DNA of 45,939 nt from an uncultured Clostridia bacterium (GTDB taxonomy: Bacteria; Bacillota; Clostridia; Christensenellales; Aristaeellaceae): the NCBI GenBank assembly GCA_937874275.1, contig CALNAU010000196.1, positions 1 through 45,939 of the forward strand, written 5' to 3'. This document shows positions 24,642-33,906 of the stretch, piece after piece. The notes under the pieces are model-generated. The model worked only from the letters and a program-made list of their open reading frames with translations, was not told the DNA's origin and did not search any database. The stretch's first letter is position 1; every line of letters begins with the position of its first letter. A program made the translations under genes and the position numbers.

Positions 24642-25316
24642 TCAGGCCTTGCGGCTTTTCTTGGTCGGCTTGTTCTCCTTGGGTGATTCTTCTGCAACCG
24701 GTTCGTCCGCGGGGATGGCTGCATCCTCAACAACCGGAGCTACTTGGGGCACTTCGTCTGCCGGCGCTTCAACAACCGCCTCCGGGACAGCGTCCTTTGC
24801 CTTTGCGTCCTCTTCGGCGGGCTTTTCAACAATAGGCTCCGCAGCCTCTTCCTTTTTCTGCTTGGATTTTTTCTTGCTGCTGCCAGGCAGGTTGGGTACA
24901 TTGGCCGCTTCCAGGTTGGACTGAACCTCGCGCTTTTCCTTCTCAAAGCTTACGCCCTGGATGTGCACATCCACGCGCACAACTTTGAGGCCTGTCATGG
25001 CTTCGATGGATTTGCGGACATTCTCCTGCACTTCGGTAGCCACCTTCTGGATGGGCTGACCATACTCCACAATGGCGTACAGGTCGATGGATACTTCTTC
25101 GGTGCCCACCTCGACCTTGACGCCGCGGGTGATGTTGCGATTTTTTCCGATAATGTCGCCAAAGCCGCCGCTGGTGACCATCCCGGCGATGCCCTCAATC
25201 TCGTTGGCGGCTATGCCGGAAATAATGGCAATGACCTCATTGGCGTAGGTAATGGTACCGCCGTCGGGCGATTCTATCTCCGCGTTGACGGGTAGGTTTT
25301 CATTCTTAGGTGCCAT
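24642..25316 (-). CDS. Asp23/Gls24 family envelope stress protein with a long charged tail
   Basis: Cytosolic, membrane-associated stress protein anchored by AmaP. It has 224 residues from ATG 25316, preceded by GGAGGAGGTG. The Asp23 domain covers about 20-128 (ITYANEVIAIISGIAANEIE, VKVEVGTEEVSIDLYAIVEY). It is followed by about 95 residues of low-complexity sequence: a basic KKKSKQKK patch and then a stretch rich in A, E, P, V and K. Standard Asp23 proteins end soon after the domain, so the tail is unusual. First gene of the 13-gene run down to thiI. Confidence 0.9.
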   Translation of the reverse strand: MAPKNENLPVNAEIESPDGGTITYANEVIAIISGIAANEIEGIAGMVTSGGFGDIIGKNRNITRGVKVEVGTEEVSIDLYAIVEYGQPIQKVATEVQENVRKSIEAMTGLKVVRVDVHIQGVSFEKEKREVQSNLEAANVPNLPGSSKKKSKQKKEEAAEPIVEKPAEEDAKAKDAVPEAVVEAPADEVPQVAPVVEDAAIPADEPVAEESPKENKPTKKSRKA

Positions 25317-25344
25317 GCGACACACCTCCTCCTATATCAGAGCC

Positions 25345-25373
25345 AGTATAGCAAAATTAGCGCGCCCGCGCAA
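25345..25373 (-). promoter_or_regulatory. Candidate promoter of the asp23-nusB-xse-thiI operon
   Basis: Minus-strand -35 TTGCGC (25368-25373), 17-nt spacer, -10 TATACT (25345-25350), about 12 nt before the SD region. The -35 is weak. It is the only promoter-like site seen ahead of the run of genes that ends at thiI. Confidence 0.5.
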
Positions 25374-25407
25374 TACAGCCGGGTTTCCAACCACGGGGCG
25401 GTAACTG

Positions 25408-25436
25408 TTGCAGGTTCCCCTGCCCTCTGCTACACT
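25408..25436 (+). promoter_or_regulatory. Candidate promoter of the iron alcohol dehydrogenase
   Basis: TTGCAG (25408-25413), 17-nt spacer, TACACT (25431-25436). It is divergent from the asp23 promoter, with 34 nt between the two -35 boxes. Confidence 0.5.
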
Positions 25437-25475
25437 ACAGGCAAAACCAATACACTCCAAAGGAGGATATGCAGT

Positions 25476-26654
25476 ATGCTGAACTTTGATTTTTACGCCC
25501 CGGCCCGCATCATCTTTGGCAAGGATACCCAACAGAAAATCGGCGAGGTGCTCAAACCGCACGCGAAAAAAGTGCTGCTGCACTATGGCGGCGGCAGCAT
25601 CAAAAAATCCGGCTTGTTTGACCAGGTCGTCGCATCGCTCAACGAGCATGGCATTGCCTATGTGGAACTGGGCGGCGTCCAGCCAAACCCGCGCCTCAGC
25701 CTGGTGCACGAGGGGATTCGGCTCGCCAAGCAGGAGCAGGTGAACCTCATCCTGGCAGTTGGCGGCGGCAGTGTCATCGACTCGGCCAAGGCCATCGCCA
25801 TGGGTGTACACCTCGACCACGATGTGTGGGATGTCTATGAGAAGCAACTACCGATCGAGAAGGCCCTGCCCGTCGCCATCGTGCTCACCATCCCTGCCGC
25901 GGGCAGCGAGTCGAGCGGCGATACCGTTATCACCAATGAGGAAAAGAGCCTGAAATACGGCTATGGCAGCAACAAACTGCGCCCGCTCATCAGCATCATG
26001 AATCCGGAACTGTTCTTCACGCTGCCCAAGAACCAGATTGCTAACGGCGTGGCAGACATGATGAGCCATGTGTTTGAGCGCTACTTCACCAACACGACCC
26101 ATACCGACCTCACCGACGGCCTGTGCGAGACGGTGCTGCGCACCATCATGCTCAACGGTCCCAAAGTACTTGCCAATCCACAGGATTACGATGCCTGGGC
26201 CGAGATTGGCTTCAGCGGCACGGTGGCGCATAACGGGCTGGTTGGCATGGGCCGCGAGCAGGATTGGGCGTGCCATAACATGGAGCACGAGCTGAGCGCC
26301 ATCTACGATGTAGCGCACGGTGCGGGCTTGGCTGTGCTGACGCCGGCCTGGATGCGCTATGTGTACAAGGATAACATTGACATGTTCGTTCAGTTCGCCG
26401 TTAACATCATGGGCGTCCAGATGAGTTACCGTGACAAGGATGCCCTGGTGCTGGAGGGCATTGCCCGGCTTGAAGCCTTCTTCCGCCGCATGGGCCTGCC
26501 GCAGACGCTGCGTGAACTGGGTATTGATGACACCCGGTTGAAAGAGATGGCCAAGAAAGCCACCAGCATTGCCTTTGGCGAAGAGTATCCCCTGGGCAAC
26601 TTGAAGAAACTCGCCTGGCAGGATGTGGTCAACATCTATCAAATGTGCAAATAA
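25476..26654 (+). CDS. Iron-containing alcohol dehydrogenase, NADPH-dependent butanol dehydrogenase-like
   Basis: Group III alcohol dehydrogenase that reduces aldehydes in fermentation. It has 392 residues: an N-terminal Rossmann-like domain with GGGSVIDSAK (96-105) and a helical metal domain. Expected metal ligands are D194, H198, H267 and H281, in DMMSH, CHNMEHELSA and VAHGAGLA. Closest in pattern to the BdhA/YugJ group; the true substrate is not known. AAAGGAGG precedes ATG 25476. Single gene with its own promoter and terminator. Codon use looks more GC-rich than its neighbours, consistent with high expression. Confidence 0.93.
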   Translation: MLNFDFYAPARIIFGKDTQQKIGEVLKPHAKKVLLHYGGGSIKKSGLFDQVVASLNEHGIAYVELGGVQPNPRLSLVHEGIRLAKQEQVNLILAVGGGSVIDSAKAIAMGVHLDHDVWDVYEKQLPIEKALPVAIVLTIPAAGSESSGDTVITNEEKSLKYGYGSNKLRPLISIMNPELFFTLPKNQIANGVADMMSHVFERYFTNTTHTDLTDGLCETVLRTIMLNGPKVLANPQDYDAWAEIGFSGTVAHNGLVGMGREQDWACHNMEHELSAIYDVAHGAGLAVLTPAWMRYVYKDNIDMFVQFAVNIMGVQMSYRDKDALVLEGIARLEAFFRRMGLPQTLRELGIDDTRLKEMAKKATSIAFGEEYPLGNLKKLAWQDVVNIYQMCK

Positions 26655-26663
26655 TCTGCTATC

Positions 26664-26704
26664 AAAAAGCGACGGGGCTTGCGTTGCTCCGTGGCTTTTT
26701 GTTT
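26664..26704 (+). terminator. Rho-independent terminator after the alcohol dehydrogenase
   Basis: Stem AAAAAGC-ACGG (from 26664) with CCGT-GCTTTTT (to 26700), one G/G mismatch and a 13-nt loop, followed by GTTTT. It lies 10 nt after the stop and also separates the convergent nudC gene. Confidence 0.75.
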
Positions 26705-26707
26705 TGG

Positions 26708-27577
26708 CTAATCGTATATGCGTTGCCGAACCGGGTCATCACAGACCAATACATCCGGCCCCAGGTCCTTGAAGCGGCAAATCATTTCGTTGGTCATCGC
26801 CACCCCCATGTGCGGCACATTGATATCCGCGCGCGATACAAAGATGGCCTCCGACAGCTCCCGCTCATCCCGGATGATGGTGTTCGCGCCATCCACATGG
26901 GCGTAAAAGCCCGCCAACATGGACCCCGTGAAAGGCCAGGGCTGGCTTTTGTAGTAGGTGATATGCTTCACCTTCAGGCCGGTTTCTTCCATGACTTCAC
27001 GTTCAACGGCCTGCTCCAACGTTTCGCCCACTTCGGCATACCCTGCGACCAGCGCGGGTCGTGGGTTCTCTCGGCCGGCGTATTTGGTCAGCAGCAGCCT
27101 GTCGCCATCCACCACGCCCACAATCACCGCCGGCATTATCTGCGGGTACTCGCGGTGGCCGCACTCGCCACATACCATGGCGCGCTCCTGGCTGTCGTGC
27201 TGCATTTGCGCGCTGCAACACCCACAATACTTTCGGCTGGCATACCATCGGTATAGGTGGTGCGCGGCAACGCCGGCGAAACACAGGTGACGCGGCGTAC
27301 CATAACGCAACTGCTGCACAGGGATAAACAGACGACTTTCAGGGAGGCTTGTCAGCGCCTCCCGCTCCACGAGGAAGTACCTTTGGCCGCCCAGTGAAAA
27401 CAGGTAAGTACACTGTTCAGGAGAAACGTCCAACTCCCCCACCGTGGGGAACCCTATCGCTTCATCCCGGCCAACCAATATCTCATCACCCTGGCAGCAG
27501 ATGGCTGTGTCCGTCTCACCGGCCAAAATCGCCTGGTAACTGTTGTCAAATGTCAGGGGAGCAAACTCATGCAGCAT
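26708..27577 (-). CDS. nudC: NAD(+) diphosphatase NudC (Nudix hydrolase)
   Basis: Hydrolyses NADH or NAD+ to NMN and AMP, and in E. coli also removes NAD caps from RNA. It has 289 residues: an N-terminal domain, a zinc ribbon with C118, C121, C136 and C139, the Nudix box GYAEVGETLEQAVEREVMEE (179-198) and the NudC signature SQPWPF (211-216). ATG 27577 is 21 nt after the aspS stop with GAAGG upstream. It is therefore probably co-transcribed with the T-box-controlled hisS-aspS pair, an unexpected companion. Confidence 0.94.
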   Translation of the reverse strand: MLHEFAPLTFDNSYQAILAGETDTAICCQGDEILVGRDEAIGFPTVGELDVSPEQCTYLFSLGGQRYFLVEREALTSLPESRLFIPVQQLRYGTPRHLCFAGVAAHHLYRWYASRKYCGCCSAQMQHDSQERAMVCGECGHREYPQIMPAVIVGVVDGDRLLLTKYAGRENPRPALVAGYAEVGETLEQAVEREVMEETGLKVKHITYYKSQPWPFTGSMLAGFYAHVDGANTIIRDERELSEAIFVSRADINVPHMGVAMTNEMICRFKDLGPDVLVCDDPVRQRIYD

Positions 27578-27598
27578 GCTCGTTAGCCTTCGGCGTTG

Positions 27599-29398
27599 TC
27601 ACGCCTTGTCCCCCTGGTCAAAGATGATGTGCAGCATACGCAGCTGCTCCTCCGGCACGGGGGCCGGGGTATCCATCATCAGACAGGAGGCATTCTGCGC
27701 CTTGGGGAACGCGATGACATCACGCAGGCTCTCTGCCCCGGTCAGCATCATCATCAGGCGGTCGATGCCAAAGGCAAAGCCACCGTGCGGCGGTGTACCG
27801 TATTTGAACGCCTCCAGCAGGAAGCCAAAGCGCTCCCACGCTTCCTCATGCGTGAAGCCAAGCCAGTTGAACATGCGCTCCTGCAAATCGCTGGCGTGGA
27901 TGCGGATGGAACCGGAGCCCATCTCGATGCCGTTGAAGACCAAGTCGTAGGACTTGGCACGCACCAATTCGGGCGTCTTGTCCATCAGGTCAAAGTCTTC
28001 TTCCATGGGCATGGTGAAGGGATGATGCGCCGCCTGGAACCGCTTCGCCTCCTCGTCCCACTCCAACAGTGGAAACTCTGTAATCCACAGCAGGTTGTAT
28101 TTGCTTTTGTCAATCAGGTCCAGCTCACGCGCAAGCCTTCCACGCAGCTGCCCCATGGCGGTTAGAGCAACGGGCTTTTTGTCGGCGATGAGGAACAGGG
28201 CATCGCCGGGCTGCACATCCATGCGCGCCAGCAATCCCTTCAGTTTCTCCTCGCTGATGAACTTGGCGAAGGAGGAACGGACGCTACCATCTTCCTGCAA
28301 GGCCAGCCAGGCCAGCCCCTTCACGTGATAGGTTTTGACAAATTCACCAAGGGCGTCCATCTCTTTGCGCGACAGACGGGCAGCGGCCTTCTTGGCCGTG
28401 ATGGCGCACACTGTCTGGCCGCCTTCCACCGCCTGTTCAAAGATGGAAAACCCGCAGTTTTGCACCACGTCATTCACCGTCGAAATGGTCATGTCATAGC
28501 GCGTGTCTGGCTTGTCGGAGCCATAGTTTTCCATGGCGTCCTTCCAGGTCATGCGCGGCAGCGGCAGCGGCAAATCGATGCCCTTCACTGCCTTAAACAC
28601 GGCCGCAAAGGCACCTTCCACCACGCGCTGCACATCCTCCGGCTCTACAAAACTCATCTCCAGGTCCAACTGGGTGAACTCCGGCTGCCGGTCGGCCCGG
28701 CTGTCCTCATCTCGGAAGCAGCGGGCCACCTGGAAGTAGCGGTCCATCCCGGCCAGCATCAATAACTGCTTGTAGATTTGCGGGCTCTGCGGCAGGGCGT
28801 AGCACTCACCTGGATGGATGCGACTGGGCACCAGGAAGTCTCTGGCGCCTTCAGGGGTCGATTTGGTCAGAATCGGTGTCTCAAATTCGGCAAAGCCCTG
28901 GGAAACCATATGGTTGCGAATGGCAGTCGTCACCTGTGAGCGCGCCAGCATAATCTGCTGCATGCTTGGCTTGCGCAGGTCCAGATAGCGGTACTTCAGG
29001 CGCACGGCCTCGTTGTCTTTTGCGCCATCCTCTATATAAATGGGCGGTGTCTCTGCAGCGTTGAGGATCTTGGCTTCATTGACAATAACCTCCACATGCC
29101 CGGTGGCCATGTGTTCATTGACTGCATCAGCCGCGCGCAGCGCTACCTGCCCCTTTACCGCCAGCACATACTCTGACCGCAGCGCCTCACCCAGCGCGTA
29201 GACCTCCGCGGGCAAAGTATCGGACTTGAACACAACCTGCACCATGCCGGATACATCCCGCAGCCACACAAAGATGATGCCGCCCATATTGCGGGCGCGC
29301 TGCACCCAACCCATGAGCGTCAGTTCGCGGCCCACCATGCCCTCATTCACTTCGCCACAGCGGCAGTCCCGCCGCCATCCACCCAAAAACTCTGCCAT
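27599..29398 (-). CDS. aspS: Aspartyl-tRNA synthetase
   Basis: Class IIb synthetase that charges tRNA-Asp. It has 599 residues, the large bacterial form: an OB-fold anticodon domain (about 15-105, GWVQRARNMGG), a catalytic core with RYLDLRKP and FRDEDSRADRQPEFTQLDLE (motif 2), a GAD insertion (about 300-420) and motif 3 near the C-terminus (GFAFGIDRLMMMLTG). Bacterial-type features suggest a discriminating enzyme, but tRNA-Asn recognition cannot be excluded. AGGAGG precedes ATG 29398. Second gene after hisS, 12 nt away. Confidence 0.98.
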   Translation of the reverse strand: MAEFLGGWRRDCRCGEVNEGMVGRELTLMGWVQRARNMGGIIFVWLRDVSGMVQVVFKSDTLPAEVYALGEALRSEYVLAVKGQVALRAADAVNEHMATGHVEVIVNEAKILNAAETPPIYIEDGAKDNEAVRLKYRYLDLRKPSMQQIMLARSQVTTAIRNHMVSQGFAEFETPILTKSTPEGARDFLVPSRIHPGECYALPQSPQIYKQLLMLAGMDRYFQVARCFRDEDSRADRQPEFTQLDLEMSFVEPEDVQRVVEGAFAAVFKAVKGIDLPLPLPRMTWKDAMENYGSDKPDTRYDMTISTVNDVVQNCGFSIFEQAVEGGQTVCAITAKKAAARLSRKEMDALGEFVKTYHVKGLAWLALQEDGSVRSSFAKFISEEKLKGLLARMDVQPGDALFLIADKKPVALTAMGQLRGRLARELDLIDKSKYNLLWITEFPLLEWDEEAKRFQAAHHPFTMPMEEDFDLMDKTPELVRAKSYDLVFNGIEMGSGSIRIHASDLQERMFNWLGFTHEEAWERFGFLLEAFKYGTPPHGGFAFGIDRLMMMLTGAESLRDVIAFPKAQNASCLMMDTPAPVPEEQLRMLHIIFDQGDKA

Positions 29399-29410
29399 GA
29401 TTCTCTCCTC

Positions 29411-30682
29411 CTAACGGTTATGAAGCAACATATTTGCGATATTCTCTACCGCGCCATCCAGGGGAATTTCGGTTTCTTCGCCGGTTTGCATATCCCGAAG
29501 GCGCACATTGCCGCGCTGCATTTCCTCGCCGCCCACCATCACCAGCATGCGCACATCCAGCTTGTTGGCGTATTTGAACTGCGCGCGCAGGCTGCGGCTA
29601 TTGTGGTCACACTCCGCCCGCAGGCCTGCAGAACGCAGTCCCAGCGTCAATTGGAAAGCTGCTGTCAGGGACTCCGACTCAATGTTGGCCACATACGCCT
29701 GGTACTGTGCCGGCTCGGGGATGGAAATGCCGCGGTTCTCCAGCTCCATCAGGATGCGCTCCATGCCGATGCCAAATCCCACGGCCGGCAAATCCGGCCC
29801 GCCCAGCATCGCCACCAGGCCGTCATAGCGCCCGCCGCCACACAAGGCCAATCCCTCACGGACGCCATGCATGATAATCTCGAACACTGTTTTGGTGTAG
29901 TAATCAAGCCCGCGTACAATGTGCGTGTCCACCTTATAGCGAACACCTGCCGCATCCAGCAATTTTTGCAGCTGGGTAAAGTGGCTGTCACACTCCTCAC
30001 ACAGCATATCCAGCACCACCGGAGCGTCGGCCACGATGCGCTTACAGCCCGGCTCCTTGCAATCCAGAACCCGCAAAGGATTACGGTCAAACCGCTGGCG
30101 GCAATTGTCGCACAGGTGCTCCAGGTTGTCGCCCAGGTATTCGCGCAAACGCTGATGATAGGCTGGGCGGCATGTCGGACAGCCGATGGAGTTGATATGC
30201 ACCGTCAGGTCATCTAGTCCAAGCCCTGACAGCATGTTGAGCAGCATGGAAATGAGCTCCGCATCCGCTGTCGGCTCCTTCGCGCCAAAGCACTCCATGC
30301 CAAATTGGTGATGTTCGCGAAGGCGGCCATGCTGCGGGTTCTCATACCGGAAGATGGGGTTATTGAGGTAATACATCTTCTGCGGCTGCGCCTGGGCAAA
30401 CAGTTTGCCCTCAATCAACGCGCGCACGGCGCCCGCCGTGCCCTCGGGCTTCAGGGTAATGCTGCGCCCACCCTTGTCTTCAAAGGTATACATCTCCTTT
30501 TGCACGATATCGGTGGTGTCGCCGACGCCGCGCAAAAACAACTCCGTATGCTCAAATACAGGCGTGCGCACCTCACGGTATCCTGCCAGTGCCGCAGCGC
30601 TGCGCATGGCAGCCTCAATGTGCTGTACCTTGTAACTGTCCTGCGGAAGGGTATCTTTGGTTCCCTTGGGTGCCTGTATCAT
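29411..30682 (-). CDS. hisS: Histidyl-tRNA synthetase
   Basis: Class IIa synthetase for tRNA-His. It has 423 residues from ATG 30682, with GGGAGGAAG upstream; the longer frame to 30712 lies inside the leader terminator and is rejected. Motifs: IQAPKGTKD at the N-terminus, HFT-type motif 2 region IFRYENPQHGRLREHHQFG, histidine-binding RGLDYYTKTVFE and motif 3 GFGIGMERI, then the anticodon-binding domain. A zinc-like Cys cluster (CPTC and CDNC) is also visible in the middle. Controlled by a T-box leader. Confidence 0.97.
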   Translation of the reverse strand: MIQAPKGTKDTLPQDSYKVQHIEAAMRSAAALAGYREVRTPVFEHTELFLRGVGDTTDIVQKEMYTFEDKGGRSITLKPEGTAGAVRALIEGKLFAQAQPQKMYYLNNPIFRYENPQHGRLREHHQFGMECFGAKEPTADAELISMLLNMLSGLGLDDLTVHINSIGCPTCRPAYHQRLREYLGDNLEHLCDNCRQRFDRNPLRVLDCKEPGCKRIVADAPVVLDMLCEECDSHFTQLQKLLDAAGVRYKVDTHIVRGLDYYTKTVFEIIMHGVREGLALCGGGRYDGLVAMLGGPDLPAVGFGIGMERILMELENRGISIPEPAQYQAYVANIESESLTAAFQLTLGLRSAGLRAECDHNSRSLRAQFKYANKLDVRMLVMVGGEEMQRGNVRLRDMQTGEETEIPLDGAVENIANMLLHNR

Positions 30683-30696
30683 TCGCTTCCTCCCAT

Positions 30697-30908
30697 AAAA
30701 CAACCCATGCATTGTTATGCATGGGACGAATTGCTTCGCGGTGCCACCCAGCTTGCACGTATGTGCCGCTCAACGCCGGTATCGCTGGCTGCGCCGGCTC
30801 TCGCCGGAGGCTCCGGGGTGTCTATCTGTCAGTTTGCCGGGGGCTTACAGCCACAGACCCCCTTCTCTTTGAGCAAACAGCGTACAGCCTCTTCCCTTCA
30901 ACGCCGAT
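30697..30908 (-). promoter_or_regulatory. T-box leader upstream of hisS-aspS(-nudC)
   Basis: The hallmark T-box sequence TGGGTGGCACCGCG lies at 30737-30750 (minus). It is followed by a terminator stem CCCATGCAT/ATGCATGGG (30704-30725) and a TTGTTTT tract that ends about 15 nt before the hisS start. Upstream, a Stem I candidate pairs GAGGCT with AGCCTC and GTTTGC with GCAAAC. A plausible histidine specifier codon CAC lies at 30818-30820. Uncharged tRNA-His should favour the antiterminator. The specifier assignment is tentative. Confidence 0.9.
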
Positions 30909-30914
30909 GGGCGT

Positions 30915-30943
30915 ATTATATGGCGCTTGCATCCCTTTGTCAA
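30915..30943 (-). promoter_or_regulatory. Consensus promoter of the hisS T-box operon
   Basis: Minus-strand TTGACA (30938-30943), 17-nt spacer, TATAAT (30915-30920), an exact consensus match. Its -35 hexamer overlaps the -35 hexamer of the divergent pgi promoter by five bases. Confidence 0.85.
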
Positions 30944-30965
30944 TGACGATGCGCTATGCTATAAT
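30937..30965 (+). promoter_or_regulatory. Promoter of pgi, overlapping the hisS promoter
   Basis: TTGTCA (30937-30942), 17-nt spacer, TATAAT (30960-30965), about 28 nt before the ATG at 30993. It shares its -35 region with the hisS promoter on the opposite strand. Confidence 0.8.
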
Positions 30966-30992
30966 TCATTCATCACAAAGGAGGTTAAGGAT

Positions 30993-32423
30993 ATGAGTGA
31001 ATGTGACAATTGCTTGACACCAATCATCCGGCTGGATGTTAATCACCTCATGAGCGATGTGGTGGGCGACCGATATGGCCTGTCCGCCGATGAATTGGAC
31101 GCAGTTCAACCCGCTGCCACCAGAGCGTTTGAAGCGGTACAGCGCAACCGCGGCCAGGGATGGCTGGGCTGGACAGAGCTGCCCTACAACCAGGATGAGG
31201 TTGTGGCAGACATTGAGCAAACCGCCAAGGAAGTGCGTGCGCGCTTCAAGGCTTTTGTCGTGCTTGGTATCGGCGGCAGCGCGCTGGGCCCCATCGCCGT
31301 ACATCAGGCGCTCAACCACCTGCACTATAACGAATTGAGTGATGAGAAGCGACCCGGCCCCCGTTTTTACGTGGAAGACAATAACGACCCGGAGCGCATG
31401 CAGGCGCTGTTGGATGTGGTGGACTTGAAAACCACCTGCTTTAACATCATCACCAAATCAGGTGCCACCGCGGAGACCATGAGCCAGTACCTGATCGTCG
31501 CCGACGCGCTCAAAAAGGCCGTGGGCGATGGCTGGCAGCAGCATATCATCGCCACCACCGACCGGGAGAAGGGCAATCTGATTAAACTGGCCAAGCAGGA
31601 AGGATTCAAAACCTTCTATATCCCATCCTCGGTGGGCGGCCGTTTCAGCCAATTGAGCCCGGTTGGTCTGCTGGCTGCTGCGGTATGCGGCATTAACATC
31701 CGCCTGATGCTCAGCGGCGCCAAATGCATGGACCAGCAGTGCGACACGGATGATATTTGGCGTAATCCGGCGCTGCTGGAGGCCGTTATTCAGTATGTGC
31801 TGATGGAGTCCGGCATCAACGTGCATGTGATGATGCCTTATGCCGATAGCCTGAAGTATATGGCCGACTGGTTTTGCCAACTGTGGGCAGAGAGTCTGGG
31901 CAAAAATGTGACCCGCAAGGGCATGGCAGTCAATGTCGGGCAGACACCCGTCAAATCCCTGGGCGTTACAGACCAGCACAGCCAGCTGCAGCTGTACACC
32001 GAAGGGCCCTATGATAAGGTCATCACCTTCCTCAAGGTAGAGGCATTCCGTACAACGACAGACATTCCCCATGGCTGTGAGGAGTTCCCCGATGTGGCGT
32101 TCCTGGGCGGCAAAACGCATAATCAACTCATTGAGGCGGAGCGCCAGGGCACCGAGTACGCCTTGCTTCGTGCGGGCCGCATGAGCCAGACCATCACGTT
32201 GCCTGTTGTCAACGCGCACACCATCGGCCAGTTGATTTACTTCCTGGAGCTTGTTACCGCCTATGTGGGCGAGCTGCTGGACATTGACGCCTTCAATCAG
32301 CCGGGTGTGGAGGAATCCAAAATCGCCTCCTATGCCGTGCTGGGGCACGCCGGTGACAAGTATCGCGCAAAGCAGCAAGAGATGGCTGCCGCCCCGGCTT
32401 CGCTGGAGAAGTATATCCTATAG
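30993..32423 (+). CDS. pgi: Glucose-6-phosphate isomerase
   Basis: Interconverts glucose-6-P and fructose-6-P in glycolysis. It has 476 residues from ATG 30993, preceded by AAAGGAGG; the in-frame upstream ATG at 30927 lies upstream of the promoter and is rejected. Sugar-phosphate isomerase (SIS) features: LGIGGSALGP (sugar phosphate loop), TKSGATAET and VGGRFSQLSPVGLL, with a conserved Glu/His region later on. Single gene, followed by a perfect 19-bp terminator hairpin. Confidence 0.96.
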   Translation: MSECDNCLTPIIRLDVNHLMSDVVGDRYGLSADELDAVQPAATRAFEAVQRNRGQGWLGWTELPYNQDEVVADIEQTAKEVRARFKAFVVLGIGGSALGPIAVHQALNHLHYNELSDEKRPGPRFYVEDNNDPERMQALLDVVDLKTTCFNIITKSGATAETMSQYLIVADALKKAVGDGWQQHIIATTDREKGNLIKLAKQEGFKTFYIPSSVGGRFSQLSPVGLLAAAVCGINIRLMLSGAKCMDQQCDTDDIWRNPALLEAVIQYVLMESGINVHVMMPYADSLKYMADWFCQLWAESLGKNVTRKGMAVNVGQTPVKSLGVTDQHSQLQLYTEGPYDKVITFLKVEAFRTTTDIPHGCEEFPDVAFLGGKTHNQLIEAERQGTEYALLRAGRMSQTITLPVVNAHTIGQLIYFLELVTAYVGELLDIDAFNQPGVEESKIASYAVLGHAGDKYRAKQQEMAAAPASLEKYIL

Positions 32424-32435
32424 CCTGCAAGCATT

Positions 32436-32477
32436 ACAATAACATGGGCGCCGCAGCCGCGGCGCCCATGTTATTGT
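32436..32477. terminator. Long perfect hairpin between pgi and gcvPB, bidirectional terminator
   Basis: Nineteen perfect base pairs (arms 32436-32454 and 32459-32477) with a 4-nt loop AGCC. The lower stem is AT-rich and the upper part GC-rich, so each arm supplies a T-containing tail (TTATTGT) in either direction. It lies 12 nt after the pgi stop and 10 nt after the gcvPB stop of the convergent operon. Confidence 0.85.
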
Positions 32478-32487
32478 CAGAATGGCC

Positions 32488-33902
<1,415 letters not shown>

Positions 33903-33906
<4 letters not shown>

